Below, in pieces: positions 61,201 to 64,000 of a stretch of 64,000 nt of DNA; position 1 is the first letter of the stretch; every line of letters begins with the position of its first letter. This stretch comes from Strongylocentrotus droebachiensis (Eukaryota > Echinodermata > Echinoidea > Camarodonta > Strongylocentrotidae). The stretch spans positions 1 through 64,000 of the forward strand of contig JAVYIG010006849.1 in assembly GCA_035222895.1 (NCBI GenBank). The letters are read 5' to 3'. Under the pieces are notes generated by a model. That model did no database searches, was not told where the DNA came from, and saw only the letters and a list, made by a program, of their open reading frames with translations. A program made the position numbers and the translations under genes.

Positions 61201-64000
61201 TGATTGCGTCTGGTGCTTCGGTCGGAACTGTGGTGTAAAGAGAGGGTTTGAATTTCTTGTTCCTTAGATACCTCCTTACAAAAAAATAGTTGAATATTTT
61301 AATAAAAATGATTGGTGAAATCGGCATTGGCTAAGATTCGTAAAGACCAATACCAATCAATCATTCAAGAGAAGAAGGCCCTTTCGATCATGACGCTTAT
61401 AAAAAAACGTATTCTGCCGAGAGCAGAAAAAAGTGATACATTTTTAATACTATGCTTATGCTCTTCCAGCTCGCAATAAATGAATTTTAGAACTTGTTTT
61501 TCTTTTTACTTGAACATATCATCTGGTACTATTCCATTTAACACGATCGCAAATAATTTCGAAAAAATAAACTTCAATAGCATTGTTTATTCCCTATCGA
61601 AACGTGCCAACATAACAATGGACTTTTATCCGTATTTAGTCATCCGGCCATTTCTTTGGACATGCAGTAGGATATTGAAATAGTCTTATTCATATCTTAA
61701 AAATAGAGGCCATTTCAGACATCAGCAAAATACTGCCTGTATTTGTATATATTTTTCTTTCAATTATTTCGTTACGAAAATGATTCGATCCTTACTTGTT
61801 TCTCCAGTCTGTACAACAACCACCGACATAGATCCATTACCGGCTTCAGTGACCGCAAACACTTTCAACTCATAGGTCGAGAAGGGTATCAGCGAATTGA
61901 TCTCAACATCTCCATGGTTAGCTACTACGGCTAGCTCATGAGTTGGCCAATCATCGTCGAGGAGACATCGGTCTTGACGAACCAGACGGTACGATACAAC
62001 GTAGCTGTTGATTGGACATTTTTGGTTTGGCGGGGCGTTCCAATTTAGACGAATGGATGTGGGGTTATCACTGGTTGTTTCGGCAAGGACTATGCTGACT
62101 TCAGCCGACACTGGAATATTTGTTAAAATAGAAACAAGTCCAATTAGTAAGCATTTACCTTAAACTTCAGTTACGTTATAAACGCTATGGATTACTACGG
62201 TAGAGGCAGGAAAGTAATGGTCATTGTTACGTTGATTCTATTGGATTTATTTAATAATCAAGGGACCAAACACGGCGAGAATATTATCATATATGTATGA
62301 CTTGTATTTTTAGAGGAAATAAATTTTTAGTTTCGTAGCTATGACTAATTATAATGATTCAAATAAAATAAAATCCTATAAATTATGAATTAACTTTCAC
62401 ATGTTTATATTTCGTGACATATAATTATCGACCAAACATACCAACTGCGTTCGTAATAAGCTTCTTCCAACTGCTGAACGGTCCCCATCCTTTCCGGGTG
62501 CGAGCTCTGACCCGGAACTGATAAACTTCACAAGGCTCGAGGTCATCCAATGTGACGTAACGATGTGACGCGGGAATCTTGCTTGTCTTTGAATTCAGGG
62601 CCGAGTCATCAAGAGATTCCAGCTCGTAGGCGTAGAAGGTGATGTCTCCACAACGATGTCCGCAGGGCACTTCTTCCCATGACACGTTGAGTTTGGTCGG
62701 TTTGTTTGGGAATGTCGATGGTTCGTTGAGCGTGGGTGAGGCAGTCGGTGCTGGAAGCGAAGGATAAAGTTACGGTTACGAACGTGTACAGATGAATATT
62801 TGAGTCAATCATTACCAAACACTTTCTTCCAGAACAATTTGCATGTTGTTATCATTCTGTGATTCAACATATCTATCAAACATTGTCATTCAATAATAAA
62901 TCAACATTCAAATACTTTGAAAGTGAAATATATGACGAGTAAAGATGGTTTGTGTGTGCTAAAATTCCTTAGTACCGTTCCGCATCTCATTTTCATTGCA
63001 AATCATAAAAATAAATGCCATAATATGGCATTTATTTTTATCTATTGTGTCAGTGAATGAAGTTTATTGACAGTGAATTGGGGTAAAAACGAAATTATAA
63101 AAAATATACATTAACAAAAAGATGAAATAATAAGACAGCTTTGATGAAGATAGTAGGAAATATTTGCATATTTCATCGAAAAATAATTTGTGTTCATCAT
63201 GTTTTGTGGTGCTTACGAGCTTGTGCAGTAACTATGGTCGATGTGACCTCTTGTCCAGCCGTTGGTGCATCCGTCCTGGCCCATACCATCACCCTGTAAG
63301 TGGTGAAGGGCAGCAACCCTGAAACTACGGCCGACGTGTTCTGGGTTTCGACGTCCGACGTCCTCGTAGCGGTCAATCGCCTTATGTTCGCATCACACTG
63401 GTCGCTATTGGTTGGAAGGTAGCGGAGGCCGTAGCTGACTATCGGGCAAGGCTGTGCTGCAGGAGGGCTCCAGGTGATGTTCATCTCTGCAGAACTTACG
63501 GTCTGGAGGTTGAGTGACGTAACGGGACCAGGAGCTGCGATCAGGGGTGGATGTGAAAACAGTGCACTTTATTTATCTGGGAATATGTGAAGAGCCCGTG
63601 CAAACTCAAGCCCATGGTATTAAATATCAATCGGGTAGGCTTCCTAATGTTAGGAGATTACTTGACAAAGATTAGTGATCTTGCGTGGGAAATGATCCTC
63701 TAAGACGATAAAACGTTGTTCTTTTTAACATTATTATAAATGTAATCATAATCATTATTCCATTACATTTGTATCCGTAATTATTATAGAAATATGTTCT
63801 CCTCAATTTCTCACCTGTTGAAAATAATGTAACTTATTTGTCTTACAGTGATTGCAAGACATCCATTGGTAGTGGATGGAAACCGTCAGCTCTAATGTCA
63901 TATCATTCACTTCCAATGGCTTCAGAAATCGAATTTTTTCATCATACCAAGGTTAGTCTACTGTTATACTTACGGGAGGCAGTCGTGCCAGCAAAAAGCA
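7149..64000 (-). CDS. Receptor-type protein tyrosine phosphatase, FN3-rich, tandem PTP domains (5' end outside window)
   Basis: Type I membrane phosphatase expected to sense extracellular ligands or adhesion partners through FN3 repeats and to dephosphorylate phosphotyrosine on cytoplasmic proteins. Reading the minus strand, 32 exons join with GT-AG borders: 64000-63974 (partial), 63534-63217, 62750-62442, 62110-61796, 61227-60937, 60273-60167, 59629-59504, 56373-56304, 42668-42562, 36464-36257, 34622-34526, 26202-25932, 25450-25411, 23264-23141, 20990-20938, 20455-20363, 19703-19477, 18923-18836, 17320-17244, 16392-16356, 16046-15949, 15528-15412, 14764-14610, 13901-13766, 13032-12883, 12378-12279, 11800-11724, 11274-11140, 10658-10530, 10340-10183, 7962-7827, 7223-7149. 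Every phase agrees and the joined length is 4451 bp (1482 visible residues). Visible residues 1-780 are extracellular, 781-800 transmembrane, and the rest cytoplasmic: D1 (KNRY 948, WPD 1083, Cys1117, Arg1123) and D2 (Cys1412, Arg1418, no WPD). The juxtamembrane wedge and D1 resemble LAR/type R2 RPTPs, while the C-terminal ending (YENFR) recalls PTPRA/PTPRE. I do not assign an orthologue. Signal peptide and N-terminal domains are not in the window. Confidence 0.95.
7667..7817. mobile_element. Palindromic MITE copy 1
   Basis: A roughly 150-bp element whose ends are inverted repeats: GGGGGCGTTTCACAAAAC on the left and GCTTTGTGAAACGGGGCCC on the right. Inside, TTGTCATCAGTAACAAATGA is mirrored by a second CACTGATTTTTGTAGTTTGTCATT arm. 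It is about 85-90% like copy 2 at 13159-13308. It sits in the last RPTP intron next to the exon 31 donor. Confidence 0.75.
7827..7962 (-). CDS. RPTP exon 31, D2 P-loop
   Basis: A 136-bp exon, phase 2 in and 0 out. With exon 30 it gives [15 protein letters not shown], a CX5R loop with Cys1412 and Arg1418 but not the canonical HCSAGxGR(T/S)G. It continues [21 protein letters not shown] and MVPSE. A foldback element begins only about 9 bp past the donor GTAAGA. Confidence 0.96.
8110..8590. repeat. Three imperfect, spaced direct repeats
   Basis: Motifs of the form CATGGATTCATATCCCACTG, then GTGCCAC recur near 8138, 8325 and 8554. Each is preceded by ACAAAC-rich sequence with AACAAACG nearby. The spacing is about 190-230 bp. 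They may be a decayed tandem array inside the last RPTP intron region. Confidence 0.5.
8675..10130. mobile_element. Candidate non-autonomous DNA transposon with TTAA-flanked TIRs
   Basis: Left end TTAAAGTTGATACTCTAAG (8675-8693) is the exact reverse complement of the right end at 10112-10130. TTAA on both outer edges would be a duplicated target site. A second inverted similarity lies inside (GACGTCACGAACGGGAG near 8870 against GACCTCACGTCCGGGAG read from the minus strand near 9930). No transposase frame is visible in the 1456 bp. It lies in the intron between RPTP exons 31 and 30, ending about 50 bp before exon 30. Confidence 0.5.
10183..10340 (-). CDS. RPTP exon 30, D2 with lost WPD loop
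   Basis: A 158-bp exon, phase 0 in and 2 out: [20 protein letters not shown], a helix [13 protein letters not shown], then GPITVHC and two bases of Met. At the WPD position there is Trp-Lys-Glu-Arg, so the general-acid aspartate is missing. The catalytic-loop Cys (1412) is kept. Confidence 0.96.
10530..10658 (-). CDS. RPTP exon 29, D2
   Basis: A 129-bp, 43-codon phase 0-0 exon: [42 protein letters not shown]. The QYWP motif is intact. Confidence 0.95.
11140..11274 (-). CDS. RPTP exon 28, D2
   Basis: A 135-bp, 45-codon phase 0-0 exon: [37 protein letters not shown]. It corresponds to D1 exons 20 plus 21. QGP of D1 is QMP here. Confidence 0.95.
11724..11800 (-). CDS. RPTP exon 27, D2
   Basis: A 77-bp exon, phase 1 in and 0 out, coding [15 protein letters not shown], then NYVNATFLD, the D2 version of DYINASF. 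Identical in size and phase to D1 exon 19. Confidence 0.94.
12279..12378 (-). CDS. RPTP exon 26, start of D2
   Basis: A 100-bp exon, phase 0 in and 1 out. It encodes [18 protein letters not shown], then [10 protein letters not shown]. The D2 pTyr loop keeps KNRY, but Leu replaces the Tyr that stacks on phosphotyrosine in active domains. The acceptor chosen is GATACAG at 12379-12380, with a pyrimidine-rich stretch upstream and matching phase. Confidence 0.88.
12883..13032 (-). CDS. RPTP exon 25, end of D1 and D1-D2 linker
   Basis: A 150-bp, 50-codon phase 0-0 exon: [20 protein letters not shown] (Q-loop and last D1 helix), then the inter-domain linker ending in FMEEHLS. Acceptor TATATAG, donor GTGAGT. 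Confidence 0.95.
13159..13308. mobile_element. Palindromic MITE copy 2
   Basis: Second copy of the same foldback element, in the RPTP intron between exons 24 and 25, starting AGGGCCCCATTTCAGAAAAC and ending GGCTTTGTGAAACAGAGGC. Same orientation as copy 1. Confidence 0.75.
13766..13901 (-). CDS. RPTP exon 24, D1 catalytic P-loop
   Basis: A 136-bp exon, phase 2 in and 0 out. With exon 23 it gives [12 protein letters not shown], the complete PTP signature with Arg1123. It continues [15 protein letters not shown], then [21 protein letters not shown]1 has all elements needed for activity. Confidence 0.97.
14610..14764 (-). CDS. RPTP exon 23, D1 WPD loop and start of catalytic loop
   Basis: A 155-bp exon, phase 0 in and 2 out: [19 protein letters not shown] (WPD general-acid loop, Asp1085), [23 protein letters not shown] and the first two bases of Ser. 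The catalytic Cys (visible residue 1117) is the last full codon. The intron cuts inside the P-loop. Confidence 0.96.
15412..15528 (-). CDS. RPTP exon 22, D1
   Basis: A 117-bp, 39-codon exon in phase 0 at both ends: [38 protein letters not shown]-x2-YWP and the YG strand are canonical for PTP domains. Donor GTAGGG. Confidence 0.94.
15678..15699 (+). repeat. Poly-A run
   Basis: About 22 consecutive A. It has no clear retroposed body upstream. Confidence 0.9.
15949..16046 (-). CDS. RPTP exon 21, D1
   Basis: A 98-bp exon, phase 1 in and 0 out, coding [27 protein letters not shown] and VENKK. It holds the DFWRM(V/I)W and IVM(L/V)T motifs. Acceptor TTATCTGTAG, donor GTAAGA. Confidence 0.95.
16356..16392 (-). 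CDS. RPTP exon 20, D1 micro-exon
   Basis: A 37-bp exon, phase 0 in and 1 out, coding [12 protein letters not shown] and the first base of Gly. This is the conserved G(Y/F)-x4-(Y)IA(T/A)QGP segment. Together with exon 21 (98 bp) it sums to 135 bp, the size of the single D2 exon at 11140-11274. Confidence 0.93.
17244..17320 (-). CDS. RPTP exon 19, D1
   Basis: A 77-bp exon, phase 1 in and 0 out, coding [15 protein letters not shown] followed by DYINASFVS. It has the conserved DHSRV and DYINAS motifs of PTP domains. The D2 counterpart (11724-11800) is also exactly 77 bp. Confidence 0.95.
18836..18923 (-). CDS. RPTP exon 18, D1 N-terminus with pTyr loop
   Basis: An 88-bp exon, phase 0 in and 1 out: [18 protein letters not shown] then the phosphotyrosine recognition loop [14 protein letters not shown] with Asn-Ile-Ile-Pro-Tyr is the canonical D1 motif. 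The intron splits the Tyr codon, exactly as it splits the corresponding Leu codon in D2. Confidence 0.95.
19477..19703 (-). CDS. RPTP exon 17, juxtamembrane and wedge of D1
   Basis: A 227-bp exon, phase 1 in and 0 out. The first 45 or so residues are Gly/Asn/Arg/Pro-rich ([17 protein letters not shown]), a possible SH3-binding region. The rest is the helix-turn-helix wedge before D1: [15 protein letters not shown] and MCFKLDYE. It aligns by pattern with the wedge of LAR- and PTPRK-type receptors. Donor GTGGGT. Confidence 0.92.
20363..20455 (-). CDS. RPTP exon 16, juxtamembrane, frame-neutral
   Basis: A 93-bp exon with phase 1 at both ends, coding 31 residues rich in Ser, Gly, Asn and Ala ([15 protein letters not shown], then [14 protein letters not shown]). 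It looks disordered. Because it is an exact multiple of three with equal phases, it could be skipped without a frameshift. Acceptor TTCCATTACAG, donor GTAAGT. Confidence 0.88.
20846..20868 (+). repeat. (GACAT)n microsatellite
   Basis: Four and a half tandem GACAT units in the RPTP intron between exons 16 and 15. Confidence 0.9.
20938..20990 (-). CDS. RPTP exon 15, juxtamembrane
   Basis: A 53-bp exon, phase 2 in and 1 out, coding for [17 protein letters not shown]. It is basic directly after the helix. Acceptor TTGTTCTTAG, donor GTATGT. Confidence 0.88.
21097..21293 (+). mobile_element. tRNA-derived SINE (tRNA-Val-like head)
   Basis: The head contains TCAGTAGAGCGCCCGCCTCA and a perfect polymerase III B box GGTTCGAACC (21156-21165). 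The anticodon-loop-like CTCACAA suggests a Val(CAC) ancestor. The acceptor stem is only partly pairable, and a non-tRNA body of about 110 bp ends in (ATT)n. It is inserted in the RPTP intron between exons 15 and 14, antisense to the gene. Confidence 0.75.
21594..22118 (-). other. Unassigned 174-codon open frame in an intron
   Basis: The longest uninterrupted frame in the window, between RPTP exons 15 and 14 on the same strand. It reads [58 protein letters not shown]. It does not begin with ATG (first ATG is at MENRKF), has no clear splice borders, and no family is recognised. Possibly a fragment of a mobile-element ORF. Confidence 0.25.
22921..23062. repeat. Polypurine (GA)n tract next to the transmembrane exon
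   Basis: About 140 bp almost purely A/G on the plus strand, with two perfect (GA)n blocks. It lies some 80 bp downstream of the exon 14 donor. On the transcribed strand it reads as polypyrimidine. The long frames there are low-complexity Ser/Leu artefacts. Confidence 0.9.
23141..23264 (-). CDS. RPTP exon 14, transmembrane segment
   Basis: A 124-bp exon, phase 1 in and 2 out. A short stalk ([18 protein letters not shown], with sequon NAT) leads into a 20-residue hydrophobic helix [20 protein letters not shown]. The stop-transfer RRKR follows, completed in exon 15. This fixes the topology: FN3 domains outside, phosphatase domains inside. Confidence 0.95.
24020..24038 (+). repeat. Poly-C run
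   Basis: C-rich homopolymer with one T, followed by a G-rich stretch about 20 bp further on (GAGGGGGG). Confidence 0.85.
24720..24737 (+). repeat. Poly-C run
   Basis: Eighteen C in a row, intronic, about 120 bp upstream of the SINE at 24840. Confidence 0.9.
24840..25101 (+). mobile_element. SINE of a second family
   Basis: A B box GGTTCGAGACC (24857-24867), a body with CAACCCAGGTGATGTAAATG, GAGCGCCGTAAGG and AAAGCCGGGGTAATAAT, and the 3' end ATGCGCTATATAAAAACTGA with (ATT)n. The body matches the element near 34091-34405. Intronic, between RPTP exons 14 and 13. Confidence 0.7.
25411..25450 (-). CDS. RPTP exon 13, 40-bp stalk micro-exon
   Basis: A 40-bp exon, phase 0 in and 1 out, encoding [13 protein letters not shown] plus one base. 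Acceptor TGTTATTTAG, donor GTCAGT. It is required for phase agreement between exons 12 and 14 and would otherwise be missed by ORF searches. Confidence 0.85.
25932..26202 (-). CDS. RPTP exon 12, membrane-proximal extracellular module
   Basis: A 271-bp exon, phase 2 in and 0 out. It encodes YRVTVKR, a Tyr-rich DYQDYQGW segment, then [47 protein letters not shown]. The AAE...FT(V/I/L)GD-x2-(T/R)Y-x-G pattern is the hallmark of the membrane-proximal region of LAR- and PTPRK/M-type receptors. That region is where furin-like processing and shedding occur in vertebrate members. NRT is a sequon. The KR and AKRS basic pairs are possible cleavage points but no clear RxKR site is seen. Donor GTTAGT is weak. 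Confidence 0.92.
33230..33460. repeat. Purine-rich low-complexity stretch
   Basis: About 230 bp with mostly A and G (blocks such as GAAGGAAAATCGAAGGAGAA). No coding content. Confidence 0.7.
34091..34405 (+). mobile_element. Degenerate SINE with internal 82-bp tandem duplication
   Basis: CTGACAGTGGGCAT starts at 34091 and again at 34173. Each copy continues through AGGTGCTTAAATC and GGGCAA..GTGTTTTATC. The body then has CCCCTCAACCCAGGTGTGTT and a decayed 3' end. It is the same family as the SINE at 24840-25101. Confidence 0.6.
34526..34622 (-). CDS. RPTP exon 11, start of membrane-proximal FN3-like module
   Basis: A 97-bp exon, phase 1 in and 2 out, that is needed to bridge exons 10 and 12. 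It encodes [17 protein letters not shown] followed by MVTLQLQPL and ends in a split Ser codon completed by exon 12 (giving SAYRVTV). Acceptor TTTTCATAG, donor GTAAGT. The only frame that fits both neighbours is open and reads like the A-B strands of the membrane-proximal module of R2 RPTPs. Confidence 0.87.
36257..36464 (-). CDS. RPTP exon 10, second half of FN3 domain 6
   Basis: A 208-bp exon, phase 0 in and 1 out. It continues GYT with ISYVPVV, then [19 protein letters not shown] and NNRVGDG, ending in EFTKVP. NIS is a sequon. Acceptor TGTCCACAG, donor GTAAGA. Confidence 0.93.
36465..42561. other. RPTP intron (6.1 kb)
   Basis: Between exons 10 and 9. It holds the compound CT repeat at 39500. 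Frames around 36467-36667 (plus), 38421-38911 (minus) and 41562-42021 (both strands) are unassigned and overlap each other in opposite strands, so none is called. Confidence 0.6.
39500..39709. repeat. (CT)n, (TG)n and CT-rich compound repeat
   Basis: A perfect (CT)n block at 39500-39537, a GTGTGTGCGCGTGTGTGCGTG stretch near 39547-39575, and a second CT-rich block at 39628-39709. Apparent Ser/Leu-rich frames are repeat artefacts. Confidence 0.9.
42562..42668 (-). CDS. RPTP exon 9, first half of FN3 domain 6
   Basis: A 107-bp exon, phase 1 in and 0 out. Sequence [16 protein letters not shown], core Trp in ELRWEAP, then NGELLGYT. The sequon NRT is present. Acceptor TTTCAG, donor GTAAGT. Confidence 0.93.
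43801..43823. repeat. (TA)n microsatellite
   Basis: About 11 TA units in the large RPTP intron. Confidence 0.9.
44167..44396 (-). promoter_or_regulatory. Candidate intronic promoter with a possible alternative first exon
   Basis: On the minus strand TATAAAAATATA (44396-44385) is followed, about 190-220 bp later, by a consensus donor AACGAAAG|GTAAGT (exon edge 44167). The frame entering the donor is open for over 50 codons but has no ATG. It leaves in phase 1, as required by RPTP exon 9. An inverted CCAAT-like ATTGG lies upstream near 44480. If real, it would start a shortened RPTP transcript lacking FN3 domains 1-5. This is inference only. Confidence 0.25.
45607..46044. repeat. Tandem duplication, about 212-bp unit
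   Basis: GAGCAAACTTTTA starts at 45607 and at 45819. Both units continue through CGTTTTCCTTG / TGTTTTCCTTG, ATAAAAGTGCGA, CTACAATGTCAA, CTGTTTCG and TTTTGCTTTATTGTTTTCAC. They are roughly 85% alike. Non-coding. Confidence 0.85.
46690..47112. repeat. Long polypurine tract with (GA)n core
   Basis: A perfect (GA)n block (46693-46731) leads into nearly 400 bp dominated by A and G. On the minus strand it is polypyrimidine. The reading frames there are Ser/Leu/Pro-rich artefacts. Confidence 0.9.
49078..49135. repeat. CT-rich and (CA)n low-complexity stretch
   Basis: A CTCTTTCTCCCTC-type run is followed by ACACAAACACACACCCACAC. Non-coding. Confidence 0.85.
50016..50079. repeat. 16-bp minisatellite, four units
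   Basis: Four units of the form CCACGCACACCAAAGG at 50016, 50032, 50048 and 50064, with one to three differences between them. Confidence 0.9.
50310..50425. repeat. (GA)n purine-rich stretch
   Basis: GAGAGAAAGAGAGGGAGAGA and similar purine blocks, interrupted by GATA units. Intronic. Confidence 0.85.
51148..51232. repeat. (GAA)n-rich stretch
   Basis: Two blocks of GAA/GAGGAA repeats around an ATATTCGTCATTCC spacer. Confidence 0.85.
52065..52130. repeat. (TA)n microsatellite, interrupted
   Basis: Two TA blocks separated by CCCA, followed by GTATAT. Confidence 0.9.
53706..54030. repeat. Tandem duplication, about 190-bp unit
   Basis: AGGAAATATGCAAACTCA occurs near 53717 and near 53909. Both copies continue through AACAAAATATTAAACTTAT, GGAAGTTTTATGCGTAA and CGAAGTATCGTGAT. 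The minus-strand frame at 53446-53718 and the frame at 53985-54260 abut the two copies. Confidence 0.8.
53985..54260 (-). other. Unassigned open frame in the large intron
   Basis: A 91-residue minus-strand frame of mixed, protein-like composition ([31 protein letters not shown]). No family recognised. A second frame, 53446-53718 ([19 protein letters not shown], then [17 protein letters not shown]), follows on the same strand after an acceptor-like TTTGGCAG. Could be an unknown intronic gene, an old transposon or chance. Confidence 0.2.
54588..54690 (-). mobile_element. SINE 3' end, reverse orientation
   Basis: (AATA/AAT)n followed by GCTAGTTCTTATATAGCAAC is the reverse complement of a GCTATATAAGAACTAGC...(ATT)n tail, matching the ends of the SINEs above. 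The body beyond about 54690 is not recognisable. Confidence 0.5.
55263..55296. repeat. (TC)n microsatellite
   Basis: About 15 perfect TC units followed by a CT-rich tail to about 55350. Confidence 0.9.
55597..55760. promoter_or_regulatory. CCAAT/E-box cluster with CpG-rich tail
   Basis: Two inverted CCAAT boxes (ATTGG at 55597-55601 and 55620-55624, both followed by CGCC), one direct CCAAT (55654-55658), and a CACGTG E-box (55680-55685). A CpG-rich stretch to about 55770 (GGGCGGGCGATCGCGAAGAGCGCGC) follows. Such density is unusual in this AT-rich intron and resembles a TATA-less promoter. No exon is visible to support it. Confidence 0.3.
56304..56373 (-). CDS. RPTP exon 8, end of FN3 domain 5
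   Basis: A 70-bp exon, phase 0 in and 1 out, encoding [14 protein letters not shown] and a TSEG ending. Joined to exon 7 it gives the usual FN3 F-G hairpin. Acceptor TTTTGCTAG, donor GTGAGT. It is followed by the largest intron of the window, 13.6 kb. Confidence 0.9.
56374..59503. other. RPTP intron (3.1 kb)
   Basis: Between exons 8 and 7. AT-rich, with the unassigned frame at 57515-57727 and a CT-rich stretch at 58030-58075. Nothing else supportable. Confidence 0.6.
57515..57727 (-). other. Unassigned open frame with acceptor
   Basis: After an acceptor-like GCGTGTGTTTCAG the minus strand reads about 70 residues to TAG ([39 protein letters not shown]). It lies between RPTP exons 8 and 7, which join perfectly without it. 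It is either a rare terminal exon (it would truncate the ectodomain) or a relic of something else. No family recognised. Confidence 0.2.
59504..59629 (-). CDS. RPTP exon 7, middle of FN3 domain 5
   Basis: A 126-bp, 42-codon exon in phase 0 at both ends. It starts [14 protein letters not shown] and ends in the FN3 signature [13 protein letters not shown], with a sequon NGT. Donor GTAGGA at 59503. The next exon continues the strand with IRGVTSAG. Confidence 0.92.
59779..59992. repeat. (GAT)-rich low-complexity stretch
   Basis: Repeated GATGATG, GACGATGATG and GATGATGACG units in the intron between RPTP exons 7 and 6. Confidence 0.75.
60167..60273 (-). CDS. RPTP exon 6, first half of FN3 domain 5
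   Basis: A 107-bp exon (phase 1 in, 0 out) encoding strands A to [14 protein letters not shown], a sequon NVT, the core Trp in [11 protein letters not shown], then HEYK. The size and splice phases equal those of the first-half exon of FN3 domain 6 (42562-42668). Confidence 0.92.
60937..61227 (-). CDS. RPTP exon 5, FN3 domain 4 (type B)
   Basis: This 291-bp phase 1-1 exon carries one FN3 module opening with [13 protein letters not shown], core Trp in EFSWREPP, the [15 protein letters not shown] motif and [20 protein letters not shown]. The donor is GTAGGT. An alternative GTATTC four bases downstream gives the wrong phase. It is clearly paralogous to FN3 domain 2. Confidence 0.92.
61796..62110 (-). 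CDS. RPTP exon 4, FN3 domain 3 (type A)
   Basis: This 315-bp phase 1-1 exon carries a complete FN3 module with core Trp (RLNWNAPP), the [13 protein letters not shown] segment, [20 protein letters not shown] and a terminal QTGET. The cysteine pair (KCPI and DRCL) matches FN3 domain 1. Acceptor TTCCAG, donor GTAAGG. Confidence 0.92.
62442..62750 (-). CDS. RPTP exon 3, FN3 domain 2 (type B)
   Basis: This 309-bp phase 1-1 exon contains a single FN3 module: core Trp in NVSWEEV, the motif [16 protein letters not shown], then [15 protein letters not shown] and GWGPFS. The CG-x-R-x-GDI-x2-Y-x-Y-x-L motif recurs in FN3 domain 4. The donor is GTATGT at 62441. The N-terminal strand is degenerate (Pro/Ser/Thr-rich) compared with the PGPV openings of other FN3 modules here. 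Confidence 0.92.
63006..63040. repeat. Perfect 35-bp palindrome
   Basis: Left arm TAAAAATAAATGCCATA and right arm TATGGCATTTATTTTTA are exact reverse complements, 17 bp each, around a single A. It lies in the short intron between RPTP exons 3 and 2 and puts an AATAAA on both strands. Confidence 0.9.
63217..63534 (-). CDS. RPTP exon 2, complete FN3 domain 1 (type A)
   Basis: This 318-bp exon has phase 1 at both ends and carries one whole FN3 module. It opens with [12 protein letters not shown], has the core Trp in NITWSPP, the YRV(M)VWAR strand after LLPFTTY, and an N-glycosylation sequon in NTS. It has two extra cysteines (PCPIVSY and DQCD) that could form a domain-specific disulfide. The same pair occurs in FN3 domain 3 (exon 61796-62110). 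Confidence 0.92.
63974..64000 (-). CDS. RPTP exon 1 of window (partial), C-terminal end of an upstream FN3 domain
   Basis: The minus strand reads LFAGTTAS followed by a split proline codon and a GTAAGT donor at 63973. It leaves in phase 1, matching the next exon. The small-residue ending is typical of the last FN3 strand before a PGPV linker. The 5' part of the exon lies outside the window. Confidence 0.75.

Noticed and set aside
1-64000. CRISPR arrays, operons, rRNA, phage or bacterial elements
   Set aside because: No regular spacer arrays, no dense coding and no ribosome-binding-site pattern. The locus is a eukaryotic intron-rich gene.

Overview
The window looks like nuclear DNA of a marine invertebrate deuterostome, most likely an echinoderm. 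It is AT-rich and intron-dense, with small exons flanked by GT-AG signals. It carries tRNA-derived SINE copies ending in (ATT)n, short foldback elements ending in GGGCCCCGTTTCACAAA-like sequence, and many simple repeats. There is no bacterial, viral or organellar gene organisation. The organism call is inference from repeat style and gene content.

Almost the whole window is one minus-strand gene, a receptor-type protein tyrosine phosphatase (RPTP). I could chain 32 exons (the first cut by the window edge at 64000) from 63974 down to a stop codon at 7149-7151. All splice phases match and the total is 4451 bp, which encodes 1482 in-window residues. In order the protein has the end of one fibronectin type III (FN3) domain, six more FN3 domains plus a membrane-proximal module, one transmembrane helix (exon 23141-23264), a proline/basic juxtamembrane stretch, a catalytically complete PTP domain D1 ([18 protein letters not shown]-loop) and a second domain D2. 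D2 keeps the Cys and Arg of CX5R but has lost the WPD aspartate. The signal peptide and further ectodomain lie beyond 64000.

The left end (1-6600) is intergenic or belongs to neighbours. A plus-strand terminal exon at 3711-3979 encodes the C-terminal part of a farnesoic-acid-O-methyltransferase-like (Methyltransf_FA) domain, followed by an AATAAA at 4412. That gene is convergent with the RPTP. A possible minus-strand exon of an unknown gene lies near 1200-1404.

The introns are large in the ectodomain part (13.6 kb between 42668 and 56304, 8.3 kb between 26202 and 34526) and short in the phosphatase part. They hold SINEs, two copies of a palindromic MITE, a 1.46-kb element with terminal inverted repeats and TTAA ends, tandem duplications, polypurine tracts, a perfect 17-bp-arm palindrome, and two sequences that look like internal promoters. 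The most informative biology is in the RPTP gene itself. D1 and D2 share seven intron positions and nearly identical exon sizes, and the ectodomain shows an A-B-A-B duplication of FN3 pairs.
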